From contig CM043947.1 in the NCBI GenBank assembly GCA_014529385.2, forward strand, positions 101,357,811 through 101,421,810: a DNA stretch of 64,000 bases, in the 5' to 3' direction. Below, piece by piece: positions 31,801-41,553 of this stretch. The translations under genes and the position numbers were made by a program. Under the pieces are notes generated by a model. It did not search any database, was not told the origin of the DNA, and worked only from the letters and a program-made list of their open reading frames with translations. This DNA is from Adiantum capillus-veneris (Eukaryota; Streptophyta; Polypodiopsida; Polypodiales; Pteridaceae). Positions within the stretch are counted from its first letter, which is position 1, and every line of letters starts with the position of its first letter.

Positions 31801-33440
31801 GCCTCTCTCGTTACTTGCTCGAAACTTGTACAAGCTTTCAAGTGCAAGTCCTTCTTGAGAGTGTCGTTCCTCAGTCCCTCAATAAAGAGAACAGATAGTC
31901 TGTCATCTTGTGGTCGTTCACGTACTGGACATCTCTCAATGTATTGTTTGAAGCGAAGTGAAGCTTCCTTCACTTTTTCGTGTTCTCTCTGTTTAAAAGC
32001 ATATATTTGTAAGACCGTATTGTGCTTAATCCCTCGTTTTGAGAATTCCTCAGCAAACTCTCTTAGCAAATGGTCGATGTCATGGAATCCCCCTATGTTC
32101 ATTGGTTGAAACCATGTCAATGCAGTACCTTCTAGAGTAAGACCAAATCCCTCATATTGTGTATGGAAATCTGTTATCTGCTCAGCTCTTAAGACTTGCT
32201 TAAAGAGTGACACATGTGCATACGGATCTCCTGAACCACCATACTTCTTTGGCATACACTTGGCTACTTGAGATGGTCTCATACGTCTATGATCTGCTAC
32301 CAATCTCATTGCTCCTGTGTCTCGGCTAAAGCTTTCTCTAGCATCATGGACTTCATGGGTTACCCTTGTCGGTTCCTCTGCCCTGAATCTACTACTGGGA
32401 GGTAAATGTGATGGTTCCGCTTCAAACCTTGGACCTGGAGTGGTATAGGTGGGGATTGGAACTGCACTACCTCGATTCGTCTCCATTGACTCTCTGGAAT
32501 GTAATGATCCCATTGGTCCGAGCTTCGAGTCCCAAGGTTGGCTGAAAGAGTCAGCAACCTGAGTTCTTTGTCCTCCTGTTGTCATTGAGTTTTGCACTCC
32601 AGTTGTTGGTGCTGATCTATGTGAGCTAGAAGTAACATAATACTGATGTAGTGGTCCCCCAAAGTATGTATATCCTTCTAATTCTTTCTTGCCCATTGTT
32701 GAGTATTGCCTGCCATACTTATCGCAAGCGGCAATTTTCACTTCTGATCCCTCTGTGTAGGTAAAGACATATAGTCTTTTTTGGTCTGTCAACTCTCCGG
32801 TGTAGGGTTCTTCACATCTATAATAGAGATCTTGCTCCCCATTATTATATTTGTATAGCCCCACATAGATGTTATCAGTGTTGATCCTTGTAGTTTCATT
32901 CTCTCTTCTTAACCTCGCATTAGGGAAGTTCATTATTGGTGCTTTCTCCTCGAGTTCTTCATCTATTTTGGCTTTGGTGCCCATCAATCCCCACTTGTCC
33001 ACAATGTTAGGGTTTAGGACTACCAAGTACATGGTACCCTCGTCATCTAGATATCTATCTCCGCTATAGCTCACAGGCACTAAGTCCTTGAACTCACTAG
33101 GTCTCTCTTCTATCTTTACACAATAGCGGTCCATTCCATCTTTGTAGATCTTGGCACCTTTCTCATTGTCGTACTGGTATTTTATGAACAATAGCTTCAT
33201 GGTGGCGGAAGGGTTTGATGATCCTGCTGCCATATTTTGTCTGTTGTTCCTGTTCGAGTGTTCGGTGAAAATCTCATAAGACCTCTCCGAAGAAGTATCA
33301 GAAACACTTCCTTCAAAGATCGGCTCTAATGGTTGAACCCAACTTTGGTTTACACTTCCTTCGGTTGATATGACACTTGCTGGTTCCCCTTGTTTTGGTT
33401 GATTATTCCGGAGATTCCTGCCCGATCTCAAATTCATCAA
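28830..33440 (-). CDS. Element B gag-protease polyprotein (1,536 aa, open)
   Basis: Starts at the conserved MMNLRSGRNLR. Residues of about 80-285 form an N-terminal domain shared with A and E (KIYKDGMDRYCVKIEE; NPNIVDKWGL; YTYFGGPLHQYY), function unknown. The gag core is at about 395-580 (KKYGGSGDPYAHVSLFKQ; TLEGTALTWFQP; GIKHNTVLQIYAFKQ; FIEGLRNDTLKKDLH). Two zinc knuckles at about 795-840, CYKCGGDHLMNVC and CTECGVTHFIENC, have three instead of four residues between the second Cys and His. The protease has MAILDSGAGVAIATKE at about 1280 and IILGRPFMRQ at about 1357. The last 30 residues belong to the integrase tail through the internal deletion. The frame is fully open, so this copy could still make Gag and protease. 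Confidence 0.9.
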   Translation of the reverse strand: MMNLRSGRNLRNNQPKQGEPASVISTEGSVNQSWVQPLEPIFEGSVSDTSSERSYEIFTEHSNRNNRQNMAAGSSNPSATMKLLFIKYQYDNEKGAKIYKDGMDRYCVKIEERPSEFKDLVPVSYSGDRYLDDEGTMYLVVLNPNIVDKWGLMGTKAKIDEELEEKAPIMNFPNARLRRENETTRINTDNIYVGLYKYNNGEQDLYYRCEEPYTGELTDQKRLYVFTYTEGSEVKIAACDKYGRQYSTMGKKELEGYTYFGGPLHQYYVTSSSHRSAPTTGVQNSMTTGGQRTQVADSFSQPWDSKLGPMGSLHSRESMETNRGSAVPIPTYTTPGPRFEAEPSHLPPSSRFRAEEPTRVTHEVHDARESFSRDTGAMRLVADHRRMRPSQVAKCMPKKYGGSGDPYAHVSLFKQVLRAEQITDFHTQYEGFGLTLEGTALTWFQPMNIGGFHDIDHLLREFAEEFSKRGIKHNTVLQIYAFKQREHEKVKEASLRFKQYIERCPVRERPQDDRLSVLFIEGLRNDTLKKDLHLKACTSFEQVTREALYLVDNCTVYGEVSADTDFASSSSSSVASETTTKKNVQTTTMPNVEQMIEDALKRMAPYQKPLPKTLKWCAIEQKWTNHPTEECYYNKGYVRERQYAPPAQLAPPQIHPVPRYPTGNVPGPMGIERPQPVLGQQPPLPGARPVGIRYAPTLENQEEQALVPVQAYYEESGAHMSPTVYYPPEEPKQPEPWGMMGNVGIPTVTSASDEERYNMDARTLMFIAHGGLTGQRPSYPQRTNQMGPRPALGPCYKCGGDHLMNVCPHTEIIRINAYCTECGVTHFIENCSKNPNKVQKKTLNMLETIPTSSGSENETLIPTQVVTRAQAKKTTREPENGKLATEVVSQGPRSQKNTWKARKARMKLRKEREDAILAEELKQTKARLEKLESQNGKREMSPERMKQESIKETTSLSSGGSVLVDKVHEPLDALMRAYEARLKNNQTQEQRWMTYPNAELEKQRLEMCQRMIETAQALLEPPKETMNCGKKNPIQQETIVSRVAEKTPSAQKPENTQKDDRIVLNTTDQEIESFHPAIQRIYGKDEDYNEFWKQVREANFANELSCQANQTNGEKDIRNPPIVEFEAGSQVDLDLQSYWGDGGSVRTMESKPHSLKTLPSYLGEYEAKSEIRALPSRKISSEKVMDSQGLIEILSTPVTCTITLAELLRLRPHMWTTVGKCLEKFGIKDPTSRLQESIEELSKPQKNAKPVPLNKVGEYCEGEEGNTTLPVEFQGVKMMAILDSGAGVAIATKEIWKKWGKPAIRKTRLKLQLADGHMEKPMGLLEKVVVTSCGIEYEHTFAIVDFGKENNYDIILGRPFMRQLKMVQDWGYDHIYLRNMETTTRVNLKDHSYKDVNRTPVEEFDSATLAGSEFPAWLGKPKELWMCGASKCGSLKREDCVLERAIEDETYVGEPFPEDTFEPLEWTHILATLYVCAIPDGPTTKFCDKDGYDVVPYFMLRTVLEKETDRIDDLEKLDELRLKAVASIYAQKRRQK

Positions 33441-34845
33441 TTCCCCTGAAGGACTTTAACTTTTCCGTCTCGGCAATTTGTTTTCCTCAAGTTTTTGTGG
33501 TCAGAATTGATCCAAATTGATTGATACTTGGTCAATTGTTTAATCTTGTCAGTTGGACAACTTCTGTTTCATCAAAGGAGAATTTTGTCGCAGTTATGCT
33601 GAAAAAGACATTATACGCGTATGATGTCTTTTTTCACAGATTTTGACTATTTTGGTTATGCTCACTCTCAGTGGCCCCTTTATGCTCTGTTCACTCACAA
33701 AATTCAGTTTGAACTCTGTTTGAGCAAGTTATGGCTAATTTAGGCTTTTCTTGGCAATTTTCCGCTTTTGACTTGTTTTTTTTGGTCAATTGTGATCCAA
33801 ATGGGATGAAACTTGAAATATAACCTCTAGACAGCTATTACAATGGATCTGTGTTAGCAAAGTATCAAAATATGTCCAAAATTAGGTCAAAGACATCATA
33901 CGCGTATGATGTCTTTTTCATCAATTTGGGTCCAAACTTGATATTTATGCTTCCAACAGTGTTTGTAACAATCTTGTCAGGTCAGATTTCAAAAATAGGC
34001 AGTGGAAGTGCCAAAAGACATTATACGCGTATGATGTCTTTTGTCCCAGATTTTGACTATTTTTGGTTTTAAGCCTTCTCCAATGTTTATAATTGAGTTT
34101 CAAGTGTTTTTGTCAGGTTTGAATGTAAAAACAAGATTTGAATCCAAAATTTCCTATTCTTTGCGTTTCTTGGACTCCGACTTGTCTTTTTGGGTTTCTT
34201 TGAGTGTTAATGCTCTTGTTTTAAGTTGATCTTAGGGTAAAACCCCCCTTCTAAACACTCTGGCAATGTCAAATTTTCAATTTTAGTCTCTGTTTAGGTC
34301 CTGAGACATCATACGCGTATGATGTCTAAAGTTGCAGATTTCCAGTTTTTCAGCACAGAACTCTTCCAATAGCTCTTTTAAGTGCTCAGCAACAATCAGT
34401 TACACAGAAAATTTTTCTGAACTTTGTTTATTGCATATTTCACTACCAAAGCGACTTTTTCAGTGATCTAACATGCAATCAAACACATCAAGCAAATAGA
34501 ACACCAATTGATAGCTCTAGATCAGGATCAAATCAGGCCCTACCTAAGCTACTTCTAATCATAAACTGGATTTTTTGCAATTGAAAATATAAAGAGATTT
34601 ACTACCTCACAAGGAGTAGCAAATGCTTTTTATGTCAACAACCACTTAAACACCATCAAAAACAATCTAATCTAAGCTAAACTAAAAATACTGTCAACAC
34701 GGAAGACCCAGGAATACCCCACTTCCTAGTATCTCTCGAGACCTTCGGAGTCCACCACTCCTAGATCTTTTCTAACTAAAGTATACAAAGTAGTTTATAC
34801 GACTCACCTCGTAGGATTAGTCTAAGGTCACCTACTTAGGGCTCT
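33441..34845 (-). other. Leader of element B
   Basis: About 1.4 kb between the primer site and the gag start, without a credible ORF, carrying four palindromes in degenerate repeat units. The 400 bp next to the primer site (34450-34840) are unique and show no palindrome. Confidence 0.75.
33606..34327. repeat. B-type palindrome array in the leader
   Basis: Copies are at 33606-33629 (one arm change, ATTATACG), 33891-33914 (perfect), 34016-34039 (same arm change) and 34304-34327 (perfect). Start-to-start distances are 285, 125 and 288 bp. It is the same 24-bp motif as in the 3-prime spacer. Confidence 0.97.
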
Positions 34846-34865
34846 CGTCCCCGGCAGCGGCGCCA
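34846..34865 (-). promoter_or_regulatory. Primer-binding site of B (tRNA-Asp-like)
   Basis: The minus strand reads TGGCGCCGCTGCCGGGGACG two bases after the LTR. It fits the tRNA-Asp primer type of Athila/Tat elements, with a complement that has G at the discriminator position and C at position 61. Confidence 0.85.
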
Positions 34866-34867
34866 AA

Positions 34868-35803
34868 TGTTATGGCGGTTACGCCGCTAGCGGAAGCTAA
34901 ATAGCGAGAACTCAACCAACAACAGAATTTGTCAGACGAGGACGGAGCTTGACCCGCAGGCGCATGGAAACAACTAGGTGGGTGTCAAATCACCTACTCG
35001 ACCTTCTAATGACAATCACTACTAAGGAAATCAAATCTAAGTTCTAAAATACGCAAGTGACTGAAATCCTTACTACGAACGAATGCTATACGAAACAGGA
35101 TCTAGAATCATCGAATCGATCTCAAACTCAAGGGGAAGTCTATGCACTAGGTAAGAACAACACCCTAAAGACTTGAACTGCAAAATCAACCTACAACCAC
35201 TCCGTGCGGTAAACGCGTATGAAGACAGGCCGGAAAATACAGGTGATCAAAACTTGACCCCGATGGTACTAATGTGTAGCTCTACTCGTTGTGGTTCTAT
35301 AGATATGCTGCACGCTCTATTCCGACACACGAGTTGGAAGAAAACTCACACCGAAGCTCGTAGGAACTTACCACACGTAGAAGCCGATAGCGCGCACTCT
35401 TGGTATCTGTGCGTAGCTCTCACCGTTGCTAACACAATGGCGGTGTCGCTTCTCCAATGGCGGCCCCGTAGCTCGCGTAGCAAGAAGATAAGACTCTCTC
35501 TCTCTCTCTCTCTCAGACACAGTCACGGCGCTCAAAAACTCACTTTGATTAATAATTGAATCTTCTTTTAGGTTACAAAACTTTGGCTTATATACCTCAG
35601 CCTTGGAGGTGAGAACATCTCTAATTATTTACATCAACAGATGAAATTACTTCGGGATTACAAGCTGGAAACTCAATTGAGTCCCGTTACTTAATGAATG
35701 GCTCAAATCAAAATTAATGTCGGAAAGACATTTATTACAATCAATGGTTACAAAATGATGGGTGTGAGCAAAAATGCGGGTGTGATCCTCTGCTGGCTCA
35801 ACA
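34868..35803 (-). repeat. 5-prime LTR of B
   Basis: 936 bp, TGTT...AACA. The substitutions against the other LTR are at 34873 (T for A), 35135 (G for A) and 35795 (G for A), and the CT repeat is 8 bases shorter. TATATAAG on the minus strand at about 35588-35595 is the likely promoter. Confidence 0.97.
35588..35595 (-). promoter_or_regulatory. TATA-like box of B
   Basis: Minus strand GGTATATAAGCC in the 5-prime LTR, about 210 bp from its start, with a GA repeat of 21 bases about 75 bp downstream in the presumed transcript. Confidence 0.6.
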
Positions 35804-36618
35804 CTCAATACAAACTTTAGGATTTTTCCAGTTTTTTGCCAATTTGGTGATCCAAATCTTTTGTGCGTTTACAAAAGTTGTTTATACACATGTAATGAGT
35901 CTCTAATATCAACCTTAGTCAAATTTGAGTTGAAAGTGAATAATCGTGATTATTTACTTTATGCCCAAAATGAACAATTTTTTGCACTTTCATGGTGGAC
36001 AGTTTTTTCATGAGTTGTTTTAAGCCTATGAATCAAGTCAAAACTTAATTTGGCCTAAAATGTCAAGAAAAAGTAAATAATCTGAGTTTTTGCAAACTCT
36101 TGAAATTTTTACATCAAAGTGTCCTTGTACTTACCCACTGGCGCATACAAGTTTTAAGCATACTCTCCAATCGGATTGAGTGGTTTGGAGTCTTTTCGTG
36201 CTATTTCTAGCTGTAGACCTAAAATTGTGCACTTTAAATAACAACTCACAGTGATTCTTCGGAGAGAGCAATGTCCTGAAATCCACCTAGGATCCTACTT
36301 ACCCTACTCCTAGGTTCTCATGCAATGGGGTTGTGGAAAGTGTTCACAAACACTCATTTTCTTGTTTTTTATGGTTTCCTAAGCATTGATCTTAAGACTT
36401 TTCTTGTCTATCAACCATTCTCAAAATCCTAATCTAATCCTACAATCCTAAAGGCACTCGATAAGTACGATTACTTCCAAGCTACCTCTACACAGCAAAA
36501 GATGACAATCTTAAGCTATGCGGTTTCTAAAAGAAAGCTTTTACTGTAGGAGATTCCAGAGGAATTTAAAGGATAACTGCACAAGACGCTCGTGGTTTTT
36601 CCTAGTTTAGGTCTCTTC
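35804..36618 (-). mobile_element. A-prime, right part of leader
   Basis: Continues the leader interrupted by B; it matches A 13165-13990 throughout. It holds one palindrome at 35936-35957 (GTGAATAATCG arm, one arm change and one centre mismatch) and the half-site at about 36073. The first four bases CTCA are the right copy of the B target duplication. Confidence 0.9.
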
Positions 36619-36638
36619 GATCCCTTGCAACGGCGCCA
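36619..36638 (-). promoter_or_regulatory. Primer-binding site of A-prime
   Basis: The minus strand reads TGGCGCCGTTGCAAGGGATC two bases after the LTR end; except for AA in place of CG it is the Athila-type tRNA-Asp site. Confidence 0.75.
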
Positions 36639-36640
36639 AA

Positions 36641-37569
36641 TATGGGATGCGTGTCTAACCTCACTAATTTATCTTATTGCAGTTTTAGCGAGAACCACGA
36701 TTAAATTGTCAATTCATGGGACGAAGCTGACTCGACTAGTATATAGAGGCTACAAGAGGTCGTCAATCTCTCAAAAAACAACTAAAAACTTGCATCTAGC
36801 TCAAGCTACACTCAAGCGACTGAAATCACCAAAAACCAATCACTCTTCGGCAAACAAATCACATCCGTTACAGCATCAAATGATATCCAAATGTAACGAA
36901 ACTTCTAGGACATGTTTATATGACCTAAGCACACATGCTTATGGTCTCAAATCCCACTTTAGTTCAAGTGCCAAAATCACGATTATTAACAACAGTGGAT
37001 TTTTGACCTAGTTGTTTTCGACCCAGAATGCACCTAAATGCTTAGCAATGATGCCCCAATACCCACCTATGATTAGTTTTTGGTTTTGAAGTGTAAATCC
37101 TACTTATGATGAAATTAGGCCGCGGGTCGACGACGCCAAAAGCTACAAAATAATGTGATGTGTTTACGTCAATGCGTAGAGCTCTTACCTGTGTTTGCAA
37201 TGCAACAAACGGGATTGTAATGTGACAACCACGGAGGGAGTAGGAAGCACCAGAGGGAGAGAAGTGAGTGTCATAAGCTCATGCTGTGTATTTCATTTTC
37301 CAAAACTTACAAATAACTTACAAAAATTGGCTTTTATACCTTAGCCAAGGTTTTTGGTGGTCAAAACTAATAATTTGGGAGCTCTAACTAAAGATAGGTA
37401 ATGACAAGTTGATACAATCTGGAAGCTTGTAGCCCCAGCTCATCAATTACAAGAATCATCCGAAAAATAAGAGTTACAATATTCCTGATTTATCAAAAAT
37501 AATAAGTGTTTTATAATGAGAGATCCAAAAAATGGTATTCGTGGTATCCATGTTAGCTTGCTACTAACA
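36641..37569 (-). repeat. 5-prime LTR of A-prime
   Basis: About 929 bp, homologous to the A LTR. The outer end is TGTTAGTAGC on the minus strand; the inner end has mutated from CA to TA (plus-strand start TATGGGATGC). Together with the leader it shows that A-prime is a separate, older copy inserted next to element C. Confidence 0.85.
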
Positions 37570-38689
37570 ATGCCCATTGCAGCTTTGTCCACTGCCCTCT
37601 TATAGGCTCCATCAAAGAAAAGAGAGTGAGCCCTCTCTATCTTACGGACTTCCAACACAAGTGTTACTTCTTTTGTCACTTGTCTTTATTTTCAACTTCT
37701 TTTCATAGTGGCGATGAGTGAGAATGCCTCCCAGACTCGCGCGTGTGGAGCTCTCCACTTGCATTGTGTAGTAAAACTCTTGCAACCTTGTGAGCCATTT
37801 GAAAATCCTAGAAGAAACATCCATGTGCTGCATTACATAAGGAAATACTTCTTCCATGGTTAAAATAATTAGTGGTCTAGACAATAAATAAGAGCAAAAC
37901 TTGGTAGTAGAAAAGTTTAATGCAAGCATTGTGTGCTCCACTACCATGTATTCCTTTTTTGATGGAGTCATCATGCAACTAGAGAAGTAAATAGGAAGCA
38001 TGAAAAAAGTTTGAGGATCCTTTTGCATCAATACTACCCCAAGTGTGTCGTTTCCCACACTAGGGTCTACATAAAACGACTTGTCTCACTTTGGAGGTGC
38101 AATGTGGGAAGTGAGGATAGAATTTGTTTTACCTTATTGAAGTGTTGTTCAATTTCTTCACTCCAAGTGAAGATCTCTTGATGGTTAGCTTGATGTAGAG
38201 AACCACTTGAGAGACCAGGTGAATAAACCTACTCAAATACCTCACCTTTTAAAGAAAAGAAACCAATTGCTTTGTTGTGGTAGGAGAGGGAAAAGACACC
38301 AAGGATTGAACCTTGTTTAGGTTAGCTTCAATGCCCTTGGCAGAGAACACATGGCCAAGAAGAGTAACCTTGCTTTCACCAATGTGGCATTTCTCCACAT
38401 TGAGTTGACCACCCAAATCTTGCAGCCTAGCTAGACCCTCAGAGACTTTCTCCAATTGAAGAGAGCGAGAGCTATATATACAAAAGTCATCAATAAAAAC
38501 ACAGATTGATTTTCTAAACAATGTCTGAAAAACAAATGTCACATAGCGTTGAAAAGTGGCTAGAGCATTAGTGAGACCAAAAGGCATAACTCTATAAGCA
38601 AAATATCCCCATGGTGTGATGAAGGTTGTCTTCTTTTGATCTTCTTCATCGATGCTAATTTGGAAGTAGCCTAAGTAGCCATCACATAC
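37570..38689 (-). pseudogene. pol: Element C: gypsy RT-RNase H relic with a possible second RNase H
   Basis: Read leftward from 38689: [36 protein letters not shown], the RT active site as FIDDFCIYS (usually Y/F-x-DD), LLGHVFSAKGIEA, then after frame breaks the RNase H segment GVVLMQKD, YFSSCMMTPSKKEYMVVE. At 37570-37680 SLFFDGAYKRAVDKAAMGIV resembles the start of the extra RNase H of Tat-lineage elements. The relic is cut at 37570 by the A-prime LTR and at 38690 by the D1 LTR. Confidence 0.8.
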
Positions 38690-39215
38690 TGTTAAGTATG
38701 GAGCGTGATTTTCCCCTTATAGTTTTTTGTATTAAAAATGCACATTTGTAAGGCCCCCGTTATGAGGAGAAGCCATCGTGCGTGAAGAAAAATAAATCGC
38801 CAAAAACCAAAATCGCCAAAATATTCCTTTTTTGCCGAAATATTATGGCCAGACGGCGGCCTGAAAGTCGTCGAAAAACGTCCGGTCATTTGGCCAGTTG
38901 GTTGGTGGCGGCCGAATTCAATGGCCGGTGACCGATTTCAAAGGCGTACTTGTCTTCTCAAGGGAGACCACACATGGACGCATTGGAGAGTCCAATTTGG
39001 ACTTGTCTACACAAGGGCGGCTACACACGGCTGCCTCTCATGAGAGAGGGAAAACCTTTTGGCCTATAAAAGGAGGCCATTCCTACACACATTTTGGAGT
39101 ATGAAGTTGATGCAACAAGATAGGTGTGAGGTGGTGAGAATGAACCAAGGTGGGAGCTCTATTAAGGGTATAATCCCTTTGTAACCTACTTCTTGTTTGA
39201 AGTACATAAAAAGCA
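38690..39215 (+). repeat. D1: truncated copia-type LTR
   Basis: Starts TGTTAAGTATGGAGC directly in C's RT and matches the D2 LTR in the opposite orientation over about 500 bp (TGTAAGGCCCCC, GAGAGGCAGCC-like and AGGAGGCCAT text). TATAAAAG is at 39065-39072. Similarity to D2 ends at about 39215, so the 3-prime part is missing. Confidence 0.7.
39065..39072 (+). promoter_or_regulatory. TATA-like box in D1 LTR
   Basis: GGCCTATAAAAGGAGG in the plus strand; the matching place in D2 reads TATGAAAG and is probably inactive. Confidence 0.5.
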
Positions 39216-39613
39216 TACATTTCGTATCAAGATACCAAGGGCAAGTTGTGAGCAACGTTTCATTCCATTTGTCCACTGAGGTACATGGATTGTGATCCAT
39301 GTTTCTCGATCACAAATTGAGACCATAGTGATATCATAGCAAGCTATAGTCATAAGGAGTACAAAGGTCTTTCCAAAATTAAATTTTGACATCATGAAAG
39401 GATTTTGCAAGGTAAGATAGGTTTTGTGCAAAAAATGTGATTGTTGATCAATTCAAGAATTTTAAATAACATACTGTTTACAAATAACATGGAGTGTTTA
39501 TTGTACAAGTTGCGAAGGATAGAGCATTGTATCTTTAGGTGGTTCCAAGTTGGAAATTTGGAAGCGACCAAAGAGGTAATATGTTAGGGTTCTGCAAGAG
39601 TGATTGTTTCTTC
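39216..39613 (+). other. Leader remnant before E gag
   Basis: About 400 bp of AT-rich sequence between the end of D1 similarity and the E gag start. I see no palindrome of either type and no ORF; it is probably the proximal leader of E. Confidence 0.4.
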
Positions 39614-40223
39614 ATGTATTTGAGATCAAGTAGATATTACTTGATTACAAACCCTAGCATAGGAGACCACTAAAGATAGTAGAATTATTTCCATTGAAGA
39701 GAGTGAAAATCAAAGGAACATTGGATCCCTTAGAGCCGATCATTAAGGATTACATCATCAGAGAGATCTTACACTTACATGGCTGAGGGATTCAATAAGG
39801 TACTGATATTTAAGGAGGGACCAAATATGGGACCAAGACCATCGCAATCAGCACCCAAAATCAAATTATTGCACTTGAAATATCAATTCAAAAATGATCA
39901 GAGTGCAAAGATTTACAAAGTTGATATGGATCACTACTATGTGAAATTAGAGGAGATGCCTAGTGAGTTCAAAGACCTAGTGCCTATGGACTATAGTGGT
40001 GATAGATGCTTTGAAGATGAAGGAATTATGTATTTAGTTGTGAAAAATCCCTATAATATAGACAAATGGGGAATGACAGGCACAAAAGATAAAGTTGACG
40101 CAGAGTCAGAAAATAATTTTCCTAAGTTGGACAAGCCAAATACCAAGCTAGGACAAATGAACGAAACAAAACTAGTCAACATGGACAACACCCATGTGGG
40201 GATTTAAAAATACAATAATGGTA
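39614..40223 (+). pseudogene. Element E gag, N-terminal part (A/B family)
   Basis: Begins MYLRSSRYYL, comparable with MNLRSGRNLR of B. From 39779 an open frame reads IKLLHLKYQFKNDQSAKIYK, EEMPSEFKDLVPMDYSGDR and NIDKWGMTGTKDKVDAE, close to B's N-terminal domain. Several stops lie between 39660 and 39779. It is interrupted by F at codon KYNNG and continues at 44798. It is on the plus strand, opposite to A and B. Confidence 0.85.
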
Positions 40224-41446
40224 GGAAGGGGGAAAGGGGAACACACCTGACACATAGTCTACATGCCTCTCTATAGCCCAAGATATACACAACACCCCTA
40301 ACCACTAGAGTTCACCTTTAAAACTCACACAACAACGTATGCACACACTCTATACAACAACACAAACATAGCCCAATCATCCTGTATAGCTCGATTCATG
40401 GCCTCCACCACACACACAACCTCTCTCAATCCCTCTGTGCACAATAGACGATCAGGGGGGCACAATTGCCAACACTCGCTTGAAAACACACGCACACAAA
40501 AAGGAAGAGAAGGGGCAAGGGGGAATCTATTCAAATTACAACAATGATGGCTTCACTTTGCGAAACACGACCAATTACACAAGATAGCTCCAAGATAGTA
40601 CACCCTCAACAAGCACAAAACATGAATTAGTAGCCCTCCGGCTCCACGCCAACGCCATAGCTCCATAGCCGCTTCTCAAAAATACAAGCCTTGGTGCTCC
40701 ACGTTTGATTACCTCTAAAACCTTTCAAAAAGAACTCTCTCTCCTTTGTGAACACCCCTTCTTATAGGGCCTTTACAACTCATGAAAAACACAAAGTGGT
40801 GTTAACTGGCTTGTGCATGCAACTCGAAGCTCTTTTGGCATTTTTTGTGCATTGCATCAAAGTGTCATTCCAATCTTTAGTATACCCACTGCATGGCATG
40901 ACAACTCGGCCACTTCCAACTCTTAGCTTTGCATGGGGATGGGCTCTTAGGGTCCACCTCGGTATTTTCTCCCCAGATTGCACATTCTCAAAAGCAGTCA
41001 AAGTGGCTCAGAAGCGGTTCCTTTCAAACCTTCATCTGCTAATATCTTTCTCATCTTGGCTTCGATTGACGATTTGAAAAGACTAGCAGGCTCCATAAAT
41101 CAAGAACTACACACCCACAGCTCCAAACTGGCTCAGACAACATGGAATCACCTGCCCTGTCCATCTAAAATATACAATCATCTCTAACTTCAAAGCTTTA
41201 TATCTTGCACTCTATATCTCTGTTTGACGAGCCGTCTTGACCCGTTTGTAGACACTTTATCTGCCACCCAAATTGACCCTTTTTGGAGTCCATCTTGGTC
41301 TATAAACCACATAAATCATACATATCAACTGCTACCTATTTTCCTAGACTCTTTGTAGCTGCTTTATCTCATTGCCACCATGAACCTGCTATCCTGTAGA
41401 TACTTGCTAGTACCATGTTCTATGGTTGACATACCTTGGGTTCTAC
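40224..41446 (-). repeat. 3-prime LTR of F, shortened
   Basis: Matches the 5-prime LTR at both ends, but lacks about 800 bp that the other copy has between about 43495 and 44295; the join is near 40975. The two LTRs therefore differ in length, about 1.2 against 2.1 kb. Confidence 0.75.
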
Positions 41447-41553
41447 TCTTCAAAGTCAATTTGCTCCACTAGCTTGTCACCTTCAGTTGCCTGCGCTTTA
41501 ATCACCTCTTCTACTGCGACATCATGCTTTGTCAAAGTAGAGAGAAACTCTCC

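Larger units (their letters stand above)
20247..35803 (-). mobile_element. Element B: recent, pol-less gypsy-type LTR retrotransposon
   Basis: The two LTRs (20247-21190 and 34868-35803) differ by three substitutions seen by eye and an 8-bp difference in a CT repeat. The target duplication is CTCA (20243-20246 and 35804-35807), possibly ACTCA if one base is shared with the LTR end. Primer site, leader, gag-pro, integrase tail, ORF-X, palindrome spacer, ORF-Y and polypurine tract follow in order on the minus strand. RT, RNase H and the integrase core are absent. The interrupted A-prime leader rejoins exactly across the element. Confidence 0.97.

Noticed and set aside
12432-34327. Palindrome centres as meaningful restriction sites (ACGCGT, TCGCGA)
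   Set aside because: The 6-bp centres happen to be common enzyme sites, but conservation extends over 22-24 bp, so this is incidental.
39216-39613. Half-site GACATCATGA near 39389 as a B-type palindrome in E
   Set aside because: Only one short arm is present and no symmetry follows.
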